From positions 1 to 64,000 of the forward strand of contig LSRX01000661.1 of NCBI GenBank assembly GCA_001939145.1: a stretch of DNA of 64,000 nt, written 5' to 3'. Origin of the DNA: Symbiodinium microadriaticum. Lineage: Eukaryota; Sar; Dinophyceae; Suessiales; Symbiodiniaceae. A model generated the notes under the pieces. It saw only the letters and a list, made by a program, of their open reading frames with translations, did not search any database and was not told where the DNA came from. The first letter of the stretch is position 1; the number at the start of each line of letters is the position of its first letter. Made by a program: the position numbers and the translations under genes. This document shows positions 1-10,600 of this stretch, piece by piece.

Positions 1-420
1 AACAACCATGTAGCATACGCGACCAAAATGATCCGGGTATTGGCTCGAAACTTGAGCCATTCATGAAACTATATTTGAACGTAGCAAAACCGAATCTGGA
101 ACAACCACGTAGCATACGCGACCAAAATGATCCGAGTATCGGCTCGAAACTTAAGCCATTCATGAAACTAAATTCGAACGTAGCGAAACTGAATCTGGAA
201 CGCCCACCTAGCATACGACCAAAATGATCCGAGTATCAATAAATTCGAAACGTAGCAAAACCAAATCTGGAATGCTACGCAGCATATGCGACCAAAATGA
301 TCCGAGTATCGGCTCGAAACTTAAGCCATTCACGAAAACAAATTCGAAACGTAGCGAAACCGAATCTGGAATGCAACTACGCGGACCAAAATGATCCGAG
401 TATTGGCTAGACATTCAAAA
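1..420. repeat. Tandem array, ~97-bp unit
   Basis: The anchor word GACCAAAATGATCC recurs at about 21, 120, 217, 290 and 384, giving spacings of 99, 97, 73 and 94 bp. Between anchors the shared text includes CGAAACTTAAGCCATTCA and CGTAGCGAAACCGAATCTGG, with scattered substitutions. The 73-bp unit has lost part of the sequence. The array runs off the left edge of the window, so its true copy number is unknown. I see no credible coding sequence in it. Confidence 0.9.
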
Positions 421-719
421 CTAAATTCGTAGTGACGTTGTAGTGACCAAATGCTTCGAGGAGGCTGCTTGCCAAGACTACTTGGCTCATCGGTTGTTGC
501 CCAGTTTCGTTCTGGTTGCTATCCGGAAATCGCCCGGTTTGACTCCGATCTTTTTTTTCATTGTGGAGCAAACATGAAGTAGAGAAACCATTTTTGCGCA
601 TTATTAAATCAAACTTTGAAACCGATTCGCGGTAGTTTCATTTTGGAGAAAGGATGAAATTAGAGGCCCACGGCAATGTCTTGATGTTAAGCGTTTTCTC
701 TGTCTCGAATATGCTTTTT

Positions 720-860
720 CTGACCGCGTAGTCACCGTAGTGACCGCGTAGTGCCGTAGTGACCGCGTAGCGTAGTCACCGCGTAGTGACCGCAGTGACC
801 GCGTTGTGAGCGCGTTGTTACCGCAAAGTAACCACGAAGTGACTGCGAAGTAACTACGAG
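720..860. repeat. GACCGCGTA(GT) minisatellite
   Basis: Degenerate short tandem repeat of about 9-11 bp (GTGACCGCGTA, GTCACCGCGTA, later GTAACCACGAA). It decays toward its right end. The minus-strand reading frame across it is repetitive and not a credible gene. Confidence 0.85.
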
Positions 861-885
861 AACAGAGTTGTGCTGATCGAAGAGA

Positions 886-1045
886 CAGTTTTGGAGCGAA
901 GTTGAGCCGTTTTTTTGAAACACTTCTTTTTGCGTTGTGCTCAAAGATGCCGTTTTGGAGCGAAGTTAAGCCGTTTTTCCGCCTTTTGAAACACTTCTAC
1001 TTGGAGTTGTGCTTGAAGAGGTTGTTTTGAAGCGAAGTTGCGCCT
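886..1045. repeat. Direct repeats, ~65-70 bp
   Basis: The word TTTTGGAGCGAAGTT(G/A)AGCCG occurs near 889 and 953, and a diverged copy (TTTTGAAGCGAAGTTGCGCC) occurs near 1025. Each is followed by GAAACACTTCT and a GTTGTGCT word. This is two and a half copies of one unit directly downstream of the minisatellite. Confidence 0.75.
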
Positions 1046-1559
1046 TTTGGCAACAAAATAAGTGGTCCCACGGGCCTTCCTCGCCATACACCTTGGTTCC
1101 ACTGCTTCAAGCACCCAATGGGTACTAAATTTGGTTGCAAACTTTGTTTACTGTGCAGACAGTTTGCAAAGCTCGGTTTGGAAGTTGTTCATAGGTAACG
1201 TCTCCGGTGGTTGGTTCTCACATTTAGGGATAAGAGCTTCTTTAAGTTTAGGGTTTAGGTTTCTCCTAGGGTTACCAACCAAGAAGTCACGCCCGGCTTT
1301 TCATATTGTGCAGATGTGTGTTTGCTAGATTCTAGAGTGTTCTGGCTTCTGTTTTTGCTGATTTCCGTGCATCTGACTTTTTGGAGTAGTGTTGGAAAGT
1401 TTAGAAACAGCTTTCGAAAAGTTTGAAAATGTGGATTGGCTTAAGGTGGCAACAACCATCCAAATGCAGAGTCGGTTATATGGAAGGTTGAAAAGTGCTC
1501 GAAAACGTTACTGCGGATAAAGAGCCTCCACAGAACTCGTAACCGCTTGCCAGAAAAAC

Positions 1560-1622
1560 GAGAAAACCCTACATCCTAGACCCTAAAACCCAAGACTCTG
1601 AAGCCTAAACCCTAAACCCACC
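1560..1622. repeat. Degenerate TTTAGGG-like interstitial repeat
   Basis: The stretch is rich in CCCTAAA-like words (AACCCTACA, GACCCTAAAACCC, CCTAAACCCTAAACCCA). It is the complementary sense of the Arabidopsis-type telomere repeat TTTAGGG reported for dinoflagellates. It is short and imperfect and lies inside the contig, so it is not a chromosome end. Confidence 0.6.
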
Positions 1623-1689
1623 AATGCTGGCTCCCTACTACGCGGTTGCTGTTCGGGTGTTTCGGACATGTAGAAAACTTAGCTGGACT

Positions 1690-3160
1690 TGGACGCTTCG
1701 AAGCGGCCAGCGGCTGCTGCGGCGTGGTTAAAGCGGCTGCCCCAGGAAAGGCAAGACCAACTTGCTCTTCTCGGCTTCCGGCATAGACTGCAGCAGGCGG
1801 AAAACATAGTTACTGGAAAGTGTCGCCATTACCCACGTGGCAAGTGGAGCTTCTACGCCTATGCATGGGAAGCGGGGATCAGAGCTACATTGCAGAGCAA
1901 GCAAACCATGCGGGGAGCGAGCGGTAGAATCTAGTTCCATCTCCAACCATTGCGGCCAAGCGGAGGAAGCTGAGCCGCCTTGGGAGCGCCACCGCTCCTG
2001 TTCCACCTGTTGAGCGGCTTGTTCGCGTCCTTGGGCCGGCTTGCAGTCGCGGCACAAGTGGGTGAATGACTTAATAGCTGCATCAGCTGTCTGATGGTTG
2101 CGGACGTGCCTTGGGCGCCGCCTTGGCCACTGGAGAGGAGGGCCTGCGCTCTCCTCCAGCCATGCGGGAGCGATCTCTGGCGGGGGTTGCTCCACACTGG
2201 ACACGGGCACCGTAGTAGGTTCCTCGCCATCGGAATCCGCAAAGCAGGGCACTTCAGACGAAACTCGGACGCAGCAAAAAAACCCAGCTGAGGCACCTGG
2301 CTGGTCTCCTGAAGATCGAAGTGCTTCTGCCAGGTCTTTGTCCGTTCCTGCAAGCGGAGAAACGTGCCTGAATCGCACAGCGTGAAGCACAGTGGGTGGG
2401 CCGAGGATGTGTTCCACTGAAAGCCTTGAGAACAACCGCTGGCTCCACCAGAGGCTGTTGACCTCCCCTGTGCTGTGGGCAAAGCGGGATGGGCGTAACC
2501 TCCTGTAGAGCTTCATCGAGGCTCCAGCCTGAGGACAAGGATCCTATGGTTCCCCAGACCTTGCGGTCTGCGGCAAGCAGCTCCTGCGTCGCAGGTCCTC
2601 GTAGGCTGCTATCGGCTAGGTCGGGGAGGGCTTGGTCTAGCACCTTTTATCGAAGGCTTTTAAGTTGTTTAAGTGGGCTGCTCCACAGAGCGCCCACGCA
2701 TTGCGATAGACTGTCTGAATTCGTGACAGCCTTGAGGCTGTGTTGGACTAGGCTGAGGAGGCGGATGCTAGGCATGGTGTCTTCATCTAGAAGTTCACCC
2801 GGATAGTTTACTTTAAAATCGTTAACCAATTCCTGGACCGCCTCTGGGCTGATTTTGGGAGGCAAATTCTCTACCCAGGAGGCCGGCGAGGCTTGAGGCA
2901 AGATTGCGGGAGGTTGGGTGGCTGCGGGGCCTGAGGTGGCGATTCCGTCGGCTGTTGGCTTTGGTCATGGACACTCTCAGTGCTTTACGGAACTTGGCTG
3001 CGTGGATTCCGTGGAACTGGTCCCGAGGATCCCATCGCTCAAGTCCGAATCTGATAGGCCTGACAGGACTGTGTCGAGGCTTCGCAAGTCCGGAAAGGTG
3101 TAGGCAAAATCATTCACTGTTTCAAGCCCCTTGAGGGCCAAAAACGTGGGCTAGTATGTC
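1690..3160 (-). pseudogene. Decayed minus-strand coding region, likely mobile-element derived
   Basis: No single frame is open across this stretch, but protein-like text continues from frame to frame on the minus strand. Reading 3' to 5' on the + coordinates: about 3110-3000 gives NDFAYTFPDLRSLDTVLSG followed by a serine/aspartate-rich run; 2901-2647 gives SPEAVQELVNDFKVNYPGEL; 2643-2480 gives LLAADRKVWGTIGSLSSGWS; and 2290-1730 gives an acidic then basic run with a HLCRDC motif. Frame jumps and stops separate the pieces, so the locus is broken. The low-complexity acidic style would suit a gag-like or host protein, but I recognise no catalytic domain. The label 'mobile-element derived' is inference from decay and setting. 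Confidence 0.45.
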
Positions 3161-4690
3161 GTGGACCCTGAAAAACTTCTCCAGCTCCCGTGGAGTCGAC
3201 CACCGACATGGCTGTTACTATGGAGAACGATCTGGCGATTAAACGGCTGCGGTCAAGGCAAGTGTATCTGAGGCAGGGACAGCAATGACTGAGAACGCTC
3301 TTTATTGAAGGCTAGGGCATCGCATCCAGCAGGCTTTCCGCTTACAAAAGAAACGAGGCGAAGACTGGGCTGGAGGGAAGGCCGTAGAGGTTTTTGACGG
3401 ATGTTCAACTGGGCCATCCAACCAAGTAGGTCGACTTCATGCAATGAAGAAGCGTGTATTCGCCAACCTGTAAAGCGGGAATCTCTGCCTCAAGCAGTAA
3501 CTGGTGCCAGACGGCATAAGGTCTGGGCGGTCGTTCCGGGAATGCATGAAAGGAAAGAGAGAGAAGCACACCTCTTTCTTGTTCTTGCTGGAGCCCACGG
3601 AGTGCCTTCAGCACATTCTACGTTGGAAAGCCGGTTCATGTGCTTCACAAAGAGCTTGCAGATGTCGTCGAAATGCACAATGTTTGCGAGCCAACTGAGG
3701 AACCAAAAAGCGCCTTTCCCTTTTGGGGCAACATGTATATACATGTTTTTGCTTGCGGAACGGAGAGTGCTACAAACAGTGCTCTAGTCTTGCCACCTTG
3801 AGTGGCCGCTCTTCTGGAAGAGGAGTGAAGTCCTTCTCACACGACGCACCGTTGTGGAGTCCGAAAGAAAAAGAAAACCATCTGATAATAACACAAGCAA
3901 ACCAAACGTTTGAGACTGAAACCCTTGAATTGCTCTTTTGGAGTCCTGCCTAACCATGGTCCTCCTTGGCATTGCAACGTTGTGAAGCAAGTAGCTTGAC
4001 TTTTGTGAATTTTCAATTTGTTCTTGAGGACTTCAGCGACGTTTGTGCTCTTGTCGCACGCCAGTGCAAGCCCATGGGGGTGCAAGCTTGTATTCTTGCA
4101 GCGCTTTTGGTTTTTCGTGGACAGGCTACGGCAGGCTGTGGGCTGTTGCCTGTGCATCGGAGAACGACTCTCAGTTACCACAAATTGTCGAGGTACTTCC
4201 TTGACACAACAGTCAGACTCTTCTTTCCCAGCGTCACAGTGAAAACGAAGTCATTCAGCTGGAATGTTGAATGTTTCATTTTATATCATACATAGCACGC
4301 TTTTGACCGTCAATATATTTAGATGCATGTTATAATTTTGCTGCTGCCATTTCTGGCTCAATTGGAAGAACAATGGAATTTAAATTAGACTTTAGCAAAA
4401 GCTTGGTTTTGCGCGGTCCAAAAAGTTTGCACTGAGGCCGTCGGCTTGTGCTCAGAAGCTGTGCTCCAAAACTATTCAGCCCACTCGTCACACTCTGTAT
4501 AAGTTATGCAGGCGCTGTAAAGTGCACATGCTGCATTGGCAGTGCCAAGGATGGGCAGTGCCCCGTGTTGGACTGTGTCTCCACAATTTGATCCCATTTC
4601 ACGCTAAAACAACTTTTACGTGGGATCGTTGTTTTTTTGAAAACGACGCATCGCACGCAGTGCAAGGGTTCGCCGGAATTTCCAAAAAGT
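3160..4690. other. Low-information stretch, possible extension of the decayed minus-strand region
   Basis: Minus-strand pieces at about 3744-3490 (WLANIVHFDDICKLFVKHMN) and 3614-3405 (PYAVWHQLLLEAEIPALQVG) read like protein and could extend the pseudogene to its left. Overlapping + frames are equally open, so I do not call a gene. From 3990 to 4690 I see no supported feature except a spliced-leader-like site at 4341-4362. Confidence 0.3.
4341..4362 (+). other. Spliced-leader-like relic (DinoSL)
   Basis: The site reads GCCATTTCTGGCTCAA. The conserved 3' part of the dinoflagellate trans-spliced leader is GCCATTTTGGCTCAA, so this is a match of 15 bases with one inserted C; bases 5' of it do not match well. 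Dinoflagellate genomes are known to contain retroposed mRNAs that keep truncated leader relics. No recognisable gene follows, so this could be an old retroposition or chance. Confidence 0.35.
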
Positions 4691-4696
4691 GCCGGC

Positions 4697-4765
4697 CGAG
4701 AACTCCGTGTTTTACGAGGGATCGTGGATGTCGCACGATCCTTCGTAAAAAACACGGAGGTCTCG
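4697..4765. repeat. Long inverted repeat / hairpin
   Basis: Left arm 4697-4726 and right arm 4734-4765 are near-perfect reverse complements around a 7-nt loop (GATGTCG). Core arm words are CTCCGTGTTTTACGAGGGAT and its partner ATCCTTCGTAAAAAACACGG. There are few mismatches and a 2-nt length difference in the T/A run. Weaker pairing continues outside the arms: TTTTTGAAAAC near 4635 against GTTTTCAAAAA near 4770. It could be a palindromic MITE core or a cruciform-forming site. Confidence 0.85.
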
Positions 4766-4887
4766 ATTGTTTTCAAAAATGGGGCCTGCGAACCTCGCTG
4801 CCTGCCCACGATGTGTCGTGACTCACCCGCAGACGCGCCGTGAGATCCGATGGCACCACGGCAGCGTTCACGTAAATATAATTTAAG

Positions 4888-4985
4888 TAGGACATTACCA
4901 ATTTTTACCCAAATTTCTGTAGGACAATATTATATTTGTATCAATTTCAGTAGGAGAATGCTAGCTTGTATAAATTGATACAAAC
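4888..4985. repeat. Three 31-bp repeats with an inverted repeat
   Basis: GTAGGACATTA, GTAGGACAATA and GTAGGAGAATG start at 4888, 4919 and 4950, a period of 31 bp. The word TTTGTATCAATTT (4935-4947) has its exact reverse complement at 4972-4984. The stretch is AT-rich compared with its surroundings. Confidence 0.75.
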
Positions 4986-4989
4986 CGAC

Positions 4990-7550
4990 GTATCTCCGCG
5001 GAAGAACCCACGAACTGCCTGCCTGCCGGTCTCATGGACATTCTGTCGGACAGTGGGCATCTAGACAGACCCCTTCTCAGCGGGACGGCGGAGCATGTGG
5101 TGGTGAAGATTGTGCACCACGTTTCACCTGTTGAAGCTTCTTGTGCTTCGCGGCTTTATATGACGTGCGAGTTGGTTTGCCCGTGTTTTGGTGGTGTGCA
5201 GACTTCCATGAAGCGTCCATACACTAACAGCAACCAACACCGAAAGAAAAAACAAACACATGTGAAATTCAACACGAAAACTGCGCACCGGGTTGACCTC
5301 CAAGGTTTTGGGCTTTTGGGCGTGAGTTGTATGAATCCTAGGTTTAAAGGCCGAAGGTGGACCATACAACCGACTTGTGCGGCAATGGGTGTGATTCGTG
5401 TTAGAAGCTGGAAGACAGGAGCGGTAGTGCATCAGGTTGCTTGGCGGAACTTGAAGTAGCTGTGACTCCCTGGCGGGACTCATAAATTCGATCGGATCAA
5501 CAGCTTGGGCTTTTCAGCTTCAGCTTCAATTTCGACATCGAATTCCACATCTAGGTCGTCTGGAAACTGAGTAACAAGTGAATGCGTTGTTGGAAGCTAG
5601 CTGTTTCGAGGTCGAAGCACAGTGAGGGTTGAAACGCTGCCAAAAGCGCCATGTTCAAGTTTGTTGATGGCTCGTCTCGCGTTTTTATTGGGCAGCTATG
5701 ATCAAGCCATCTTTTGCTGAATCTGCAAGGTCACGCAACAGATTTTAGAAAAACCGCAAGCTTCACAGTCACATAGTTCCTTTGGTGTAGCTTCTGTGGC
5801 ATCATCCGCGGCCACTGAATGTTTCAAGCTGCTTACCAGTCACTAGTCTTGGGCAAATTTTGAAAGCCTTGTTCTCCTCGCCAGTTCCCATTTGTAGGCC
5901 GGGGATTTGTAAATAGGTACGGCGTGAATCAGCCAGCTTTGCAGCAGTCCCCGTCAGATGCTTGACCGCCTTTCACCGTGTTCCTGAAATGGCTTCAAGA
6001 TAGGCGGTCCCTGTGATTCAAAAAATCGGCTGTGGAGGTGGCTTCGAATCGCAGTGTTGGGTGTGAGCAAAGAGGATCCCAGGCACTGCATCGTTTGATC
6101 AAAGCTGCACTGTTGTGGTTTTTGTGTTTGACCCAGCAGGTCTAGTTCGGACCAGGAGGATGCAGCCTCTGGCATACTTTGCCGTGAGGAGGTGGCTGCA
6201 CATGCTCGGGCCGCAAGTTGCGAGGAAATAGAGACTAATGATTGGAGTGACTAGAGCTTACACTATCCTGAGATCGAAGGGTGTTTTGCAAGCTGGATGT
6301 GTGACGTTTGCGATACTGCCAGTTTGTTGGGATGGCTGCAATGGGTGGAACGGGCCGAGCATGCCTTCATCAGCAATGCGCTTGTCTTGGTGGCAGCCTG
6401 AGATGCTATGTCTGTTTGGATGTTCTCGCAGGCACTTGCCTTCTGGTTTGACGGCAGGTTGCTGCAGGAGCTGCGCACTGCTGGGCCGTGACAGCCTCAG
6501 CGAGTTTGCCACCGCCACGACATGCTCGGCACTTGCCCCGTTTCAAGCGGAGCTGTCGAGGTAGTGTATGCGCTGTTCATTGCCATTCACACTCGGGCGA
6601 TGAGATACGAGGGTGAAGATCTTATCTCTGCAATGTTGTTTCCGGTGCTACTGCCTGCTTGCCCATGAATGTCGCCTAGCTGAGGTTATCATGAAGGCTA
6701 CACTGAGCATCTACCTGTATGGGTGAATTGGACTGAAAATCTAGCAGCACAGATCTCAGTCTTCCTGGCGTGGTTGCTTGCCATTTCCGCTTGCCATCAC
6801 TTTCGATTGTGCAGGTTGCATCGATGGGGATTTGGTGGGCAGCCGGCTTCTCCACAGCAGCCATCCGCATCATTGATGATGATGCTCGAGGCAATTGTTC
6901 TGTGTCAGAGGCGTGGTAGGGGTATGGTGTTCTTGCTTGTTTGGAAGGTCTGCCAATGGATGGTGGAGACGTCCAGGTCAACAAGTTCATCCAGATTCTT
7001 CGGTCTGAAAGGCTGTCTAGAGTGACTGTCACTCAAATGCTGCTGCCGCCGAGCGCGGTTTTGTCTGCAACCGAGTGCGCCCAGCAGCCCCCAGGCTACA
7101 CGATGGTCTGGGATTGGCCCACACCCTCAGCTGCATTGGATTGTTCATGAGGCCGGTTCCTCGTGAGGGAGCGGACGATCGAGTTTGTTGATGGAACGAC
7201 ATGCAGTGAAAGCGTTCGCATGGGAGCATGGAAGCCAACCATTAGAGGGTGGGGAAAGTCAGGCTCAGAGAATGTGAACCTATGAACCAGCGGATGAACT
7301 GAACAGGAGAAATGTTCGTGACGTTTCGTCTAGCACGAGTGTGAAGCTGCAGCAGATATGATCCGGTATCAGCCGCCGTAGTATGTTCCCAGCTGACCTT
7401 ATTGGCTCTTGAAGGAAGTTTTTCAGTTCATGCCAGTCGCATGACCGGATATGGATAGTGCACTTGGGCTAACCTGTATGCCAGAGGTTCCTGGTTTTCT
7501 TTCCTTACAACTGTGAGTTTTTGGTGCGTCTCCTTGCAATTTCCTTCTGT
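4990..7550. other. No supported gene
   Basis: Several frames of 60-140 codons are open on both strands. Examples are 5034-5459 (+), antisense to 5124-5483 (-), and minus-strand frames at 5954-6175, 6258-6518 and 6676-7032. None shows a recognisable motif, and the opposite strand is usually open as well. The minus-strand frames at 6258-7032 are serine/proline-rich and may be decayed remnants, but I cannot support a call. Confidence 0.5.
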
Positions 7551-7551
7551 A

Positions 7552-7562
7552 CAGGACAGAAA
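7552..7562. repeat. Target-site duplication, 5' copy
   Basis: CAGGACAGAAA here is repeated exactly at 16250-16260, directly after the A-run that ends the LINE. One further shared A (7551 and 16249) is ambiguous because the 3' copy follows the poly-A. An 11-12-bp direct repeat flanking an A-tailed element is the signature of target-primed reverse transcription. Confidence 0.88.
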
Positions 7563-7684
7563 AAGGCTCAAGGTGTAGCGTAGCAGCCCCCGCTTTGGAG
7601 GTTGTGATTGCTTTCTTGTGCCTTTCACGGTGTTTTCTCGGTATTTTCTTCATTTCAGTTCATTTTCGGCGACACACTCGGACC

Positions 7685-10600
7685 ATGGAAGAAGCGCCAG
7701 CCATGAATACACAGCAGACGTCCGCTGAGCAGCCGACTGATGCAGCGCTGCCGGCGGCAGAGACGGCAGCGGAGACTCCGGCGCCTATCGCAGCGCCACC
7801 GGGGGTGCCAATGAAGGCTCCCCCACCGTCTCTCCTTGCCAAGGAAGAGCCAAAGGAGCAAGCTCCTACTCCGGAAATTGGTCAACTCATCACATTGACC
7901 GACGATTTACAAGTGGTACGATTTACCAATGGTACGATTCACCTGAAGCAAACAGGAAAGGATCCTGAAGCCATCACTCCCTCTATGTTTGATGCTTTGC
8001 TTCAGTCTATTCGCACACAAGCCAACGCGCCAGCTCCTTCGGCCATGTCAGGTTTCACTGGCTTAGCCAGTACCAACAGAGGCAGCGCACCGGATACCGA
8101 CAACGACCCCGTTGAATGGGGGGATATGGATCCAAACTTTCGCCAGGCATTGCAAGATTCTCCCGAACTCCTGAAAGCCTACAATACTGTACGCAACCCG
8201 AAGAAGGTAGCCAAGCTAGACCCTGCGACTATAACTCTTTTACGCCCACCACCAACATAGAACTCCCGCCCCCTAGCGTAGAAACTCCGCCTCCCCAGGT
8301 TACCATGGAGAACCTCAGCACGGTACTTGCCACGTACCATGAACAGACAGTGCAGCCCTCCTTGGATCTGCTATCAAATCACATTCGGCAGGATGTTATT
8401 TCTCGCTTAGACAAGCAGGGCTCTGTTATCCGTTATGAGGGCCTTGCGTTGCAAAGTTTGGAAGCAGATGCAATTCGACGCACCGTTTTGATCCATGGTT
8501 TGCCGCCTTTTACTACAAAGTCACAGATTGATCATAACCTGCATTACTTGTTGCAGCAAGCCCAGCTCACGGAAAGTGATATTCAAACTACCTCTAACCA
8601 TGTGAATACTTCCACGAACGCCTTTCTAAAGATTACCTTTCTGCAGGAATCTACCTCGAAGCACTTTTTCCAGACCTTTAAGCAAAAAAAGCGTTGGTAC
8701 CACTCCAATGAGTCCGAAGATGCACCTCTACGCATAGAAAGAGATGTGCCCATGCTGGAACGCATAGAGCGTACTCCGCTACATGCGGTTATCGATTCAC
8801 TTACAAAGCCACAACCTCCTGCTATGGATGAGTACCTCAGATGTGACTTCAATTCCCTACAGGTTTGGGATAACGCAGAAGAATCCCTCTTGGCTCAGGT
8901 CCTGTATCTTCCTGATAAGCACCTCAGCTACGCCTGCTACCTCCTGGTCGTGCCACGGTTTTTTGAGGAGGTACGTACTCACTTTCCAAGGTTCTTTGGG
9001 GATAATCTTTCCAGCACCATTCAGTTTATGCAAGCACACGCTGCAGCAAGTCGTCATGCAACCACGGCATTGCGCTATCACTTTTCGCAAACCAAAGATG
9101 TCTCCAACATTAGCAGGGAAGATGCTATTCGCTCTTTTCCCTATCCTATCTACCCAATTGAATTGAACGATGCGCTTTCTACGCAACTTTCGAAAAACCC
9201 GAACTTTATCCTCCAGGGATTCTTGGGTATGCAGACGCAGATTCAGCAGGCCGTTTCAGATTTGGGAATCAATTTGGAAGATTATGGTCGAAAGGGTAAA
9301 GGCACAACACGCAACAAGGGTAAAGGCAAAGGTAAACGCTCTACCGTAATAAAGGCTATCAGTCTGATATTTACCGCAACCAAGCAGAAGAAGAAGAAGA
9401 CACAGATGAGGACTATAAGGACTATAAGCCCAAAAGCGGCAAGGGCTCCTCCTGGCGCCAAGGCCAGAACTATTGGGACCGCTCTAGCTCCTCTAGGGAC
9501 ACCGGTAAAGGTTCGCACTCACAGTGGAGCGATTACCGTCGCCCAGCAAACAATAGGGTAGATTACTCAGGCCCCAAGGATCGCCCCGAGAAGTGGTGGA
9601 AGGCGCGCGATTTCGATGACTACGACCCCAGGTTCGATGAATTGGTTCAGGACTCCACTCGCCGCCGCCGTGAAGATGACCGCCAGCAGGAGGGACGCCA
9701 CACGCGTCAGCGTGGTCGAGGCTTGGATGATCCTACGCTCTATTTCCCGTGCGAGGAATGTATGGCTCTAGCTGGTACCAATACCTCTTGCAATGTGTGT
9801 CACTATAAGTATTCTACGCACTACGACAAACTCAATCAGTCCCAGACCCTCCCCAACTTAGCTAAGTCTCCGCAACCCAAGCTCCCTTGTTTTCCATGTC
9901 CTTTTCCTATTAACGCAGAAGCTGAACTATGCGATGGTGGTCAGGCTCCTTCTTTTTACGGTCATGGTAAGTGCGATGCTTGCAAGGCGCTCCGCATGTA
10001 TTATGTTCGTCTATATGGTGGTGATAACGCTGAGGCTATCAACCCCTACTACCATACTCTCATTGTGGGCTATGAACGCTCTATTATAGAGTATCTAGAA
10101 GACACAACAGCAAAGCTCCAGCAAGCCATTTGTGACCTCACTTACGAAGATCTCCATGACAAACAAAGCTCTGACGTTCAGAATTGGTTCTCTGCAATTG
10201 CCTTTCCCGAGGATATCCTGGTCAAACTCCCGAGAAACTATGATGATCCCAAATATGATCCTCACAAGACTTCTTTTCTCCGAACCAAGTGGCCCCAGTG
10301 GAAGCACCTCAACAGAGCAATCGCCGAAGCTAACCCCCATAGCTATAGTAGAATGATGATGCTTTTTGAAGCAGCTCTTCGGCCGGCAGTGGAAGAAATG
10401 CTCTATTGCTTCGACCTCCCCTCCCCTTCACGAGTTCTTGGTTTCTCCGACCTGGGTTGGGATGATTCTACTCTCGTGGTACAGGACCTTATCCCATGGC
10501 GGGAACTCATTAGACAGTCGTATGCCCTCGCTATGGAAAGATACAGCATTCCTAAGGAATGGGATCCTAGCTGTATCAAGCAGTTGTGCCACTCACTTCT

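Noticed and set aside
5034..5483. 141-codon + frame with a 119-codon minus frame over it
   Set aside because: Both strands are open with no motif, no repeat of composition and no neighbour support.
8116..8240. ATG at 8116 as the start of a separate LINE ORF
   Set aside because: The upstream part of this frame (to about 8240) reads as noise, while the first ORF1 frame stays protein-like there; a frame change near the T4 run explains it better.
9282..9518. Hydrophobic minus-strand frame in the LINE
   Set aside because: It is the antisense shadow of the Lys/Glu-rich part of ORF1.
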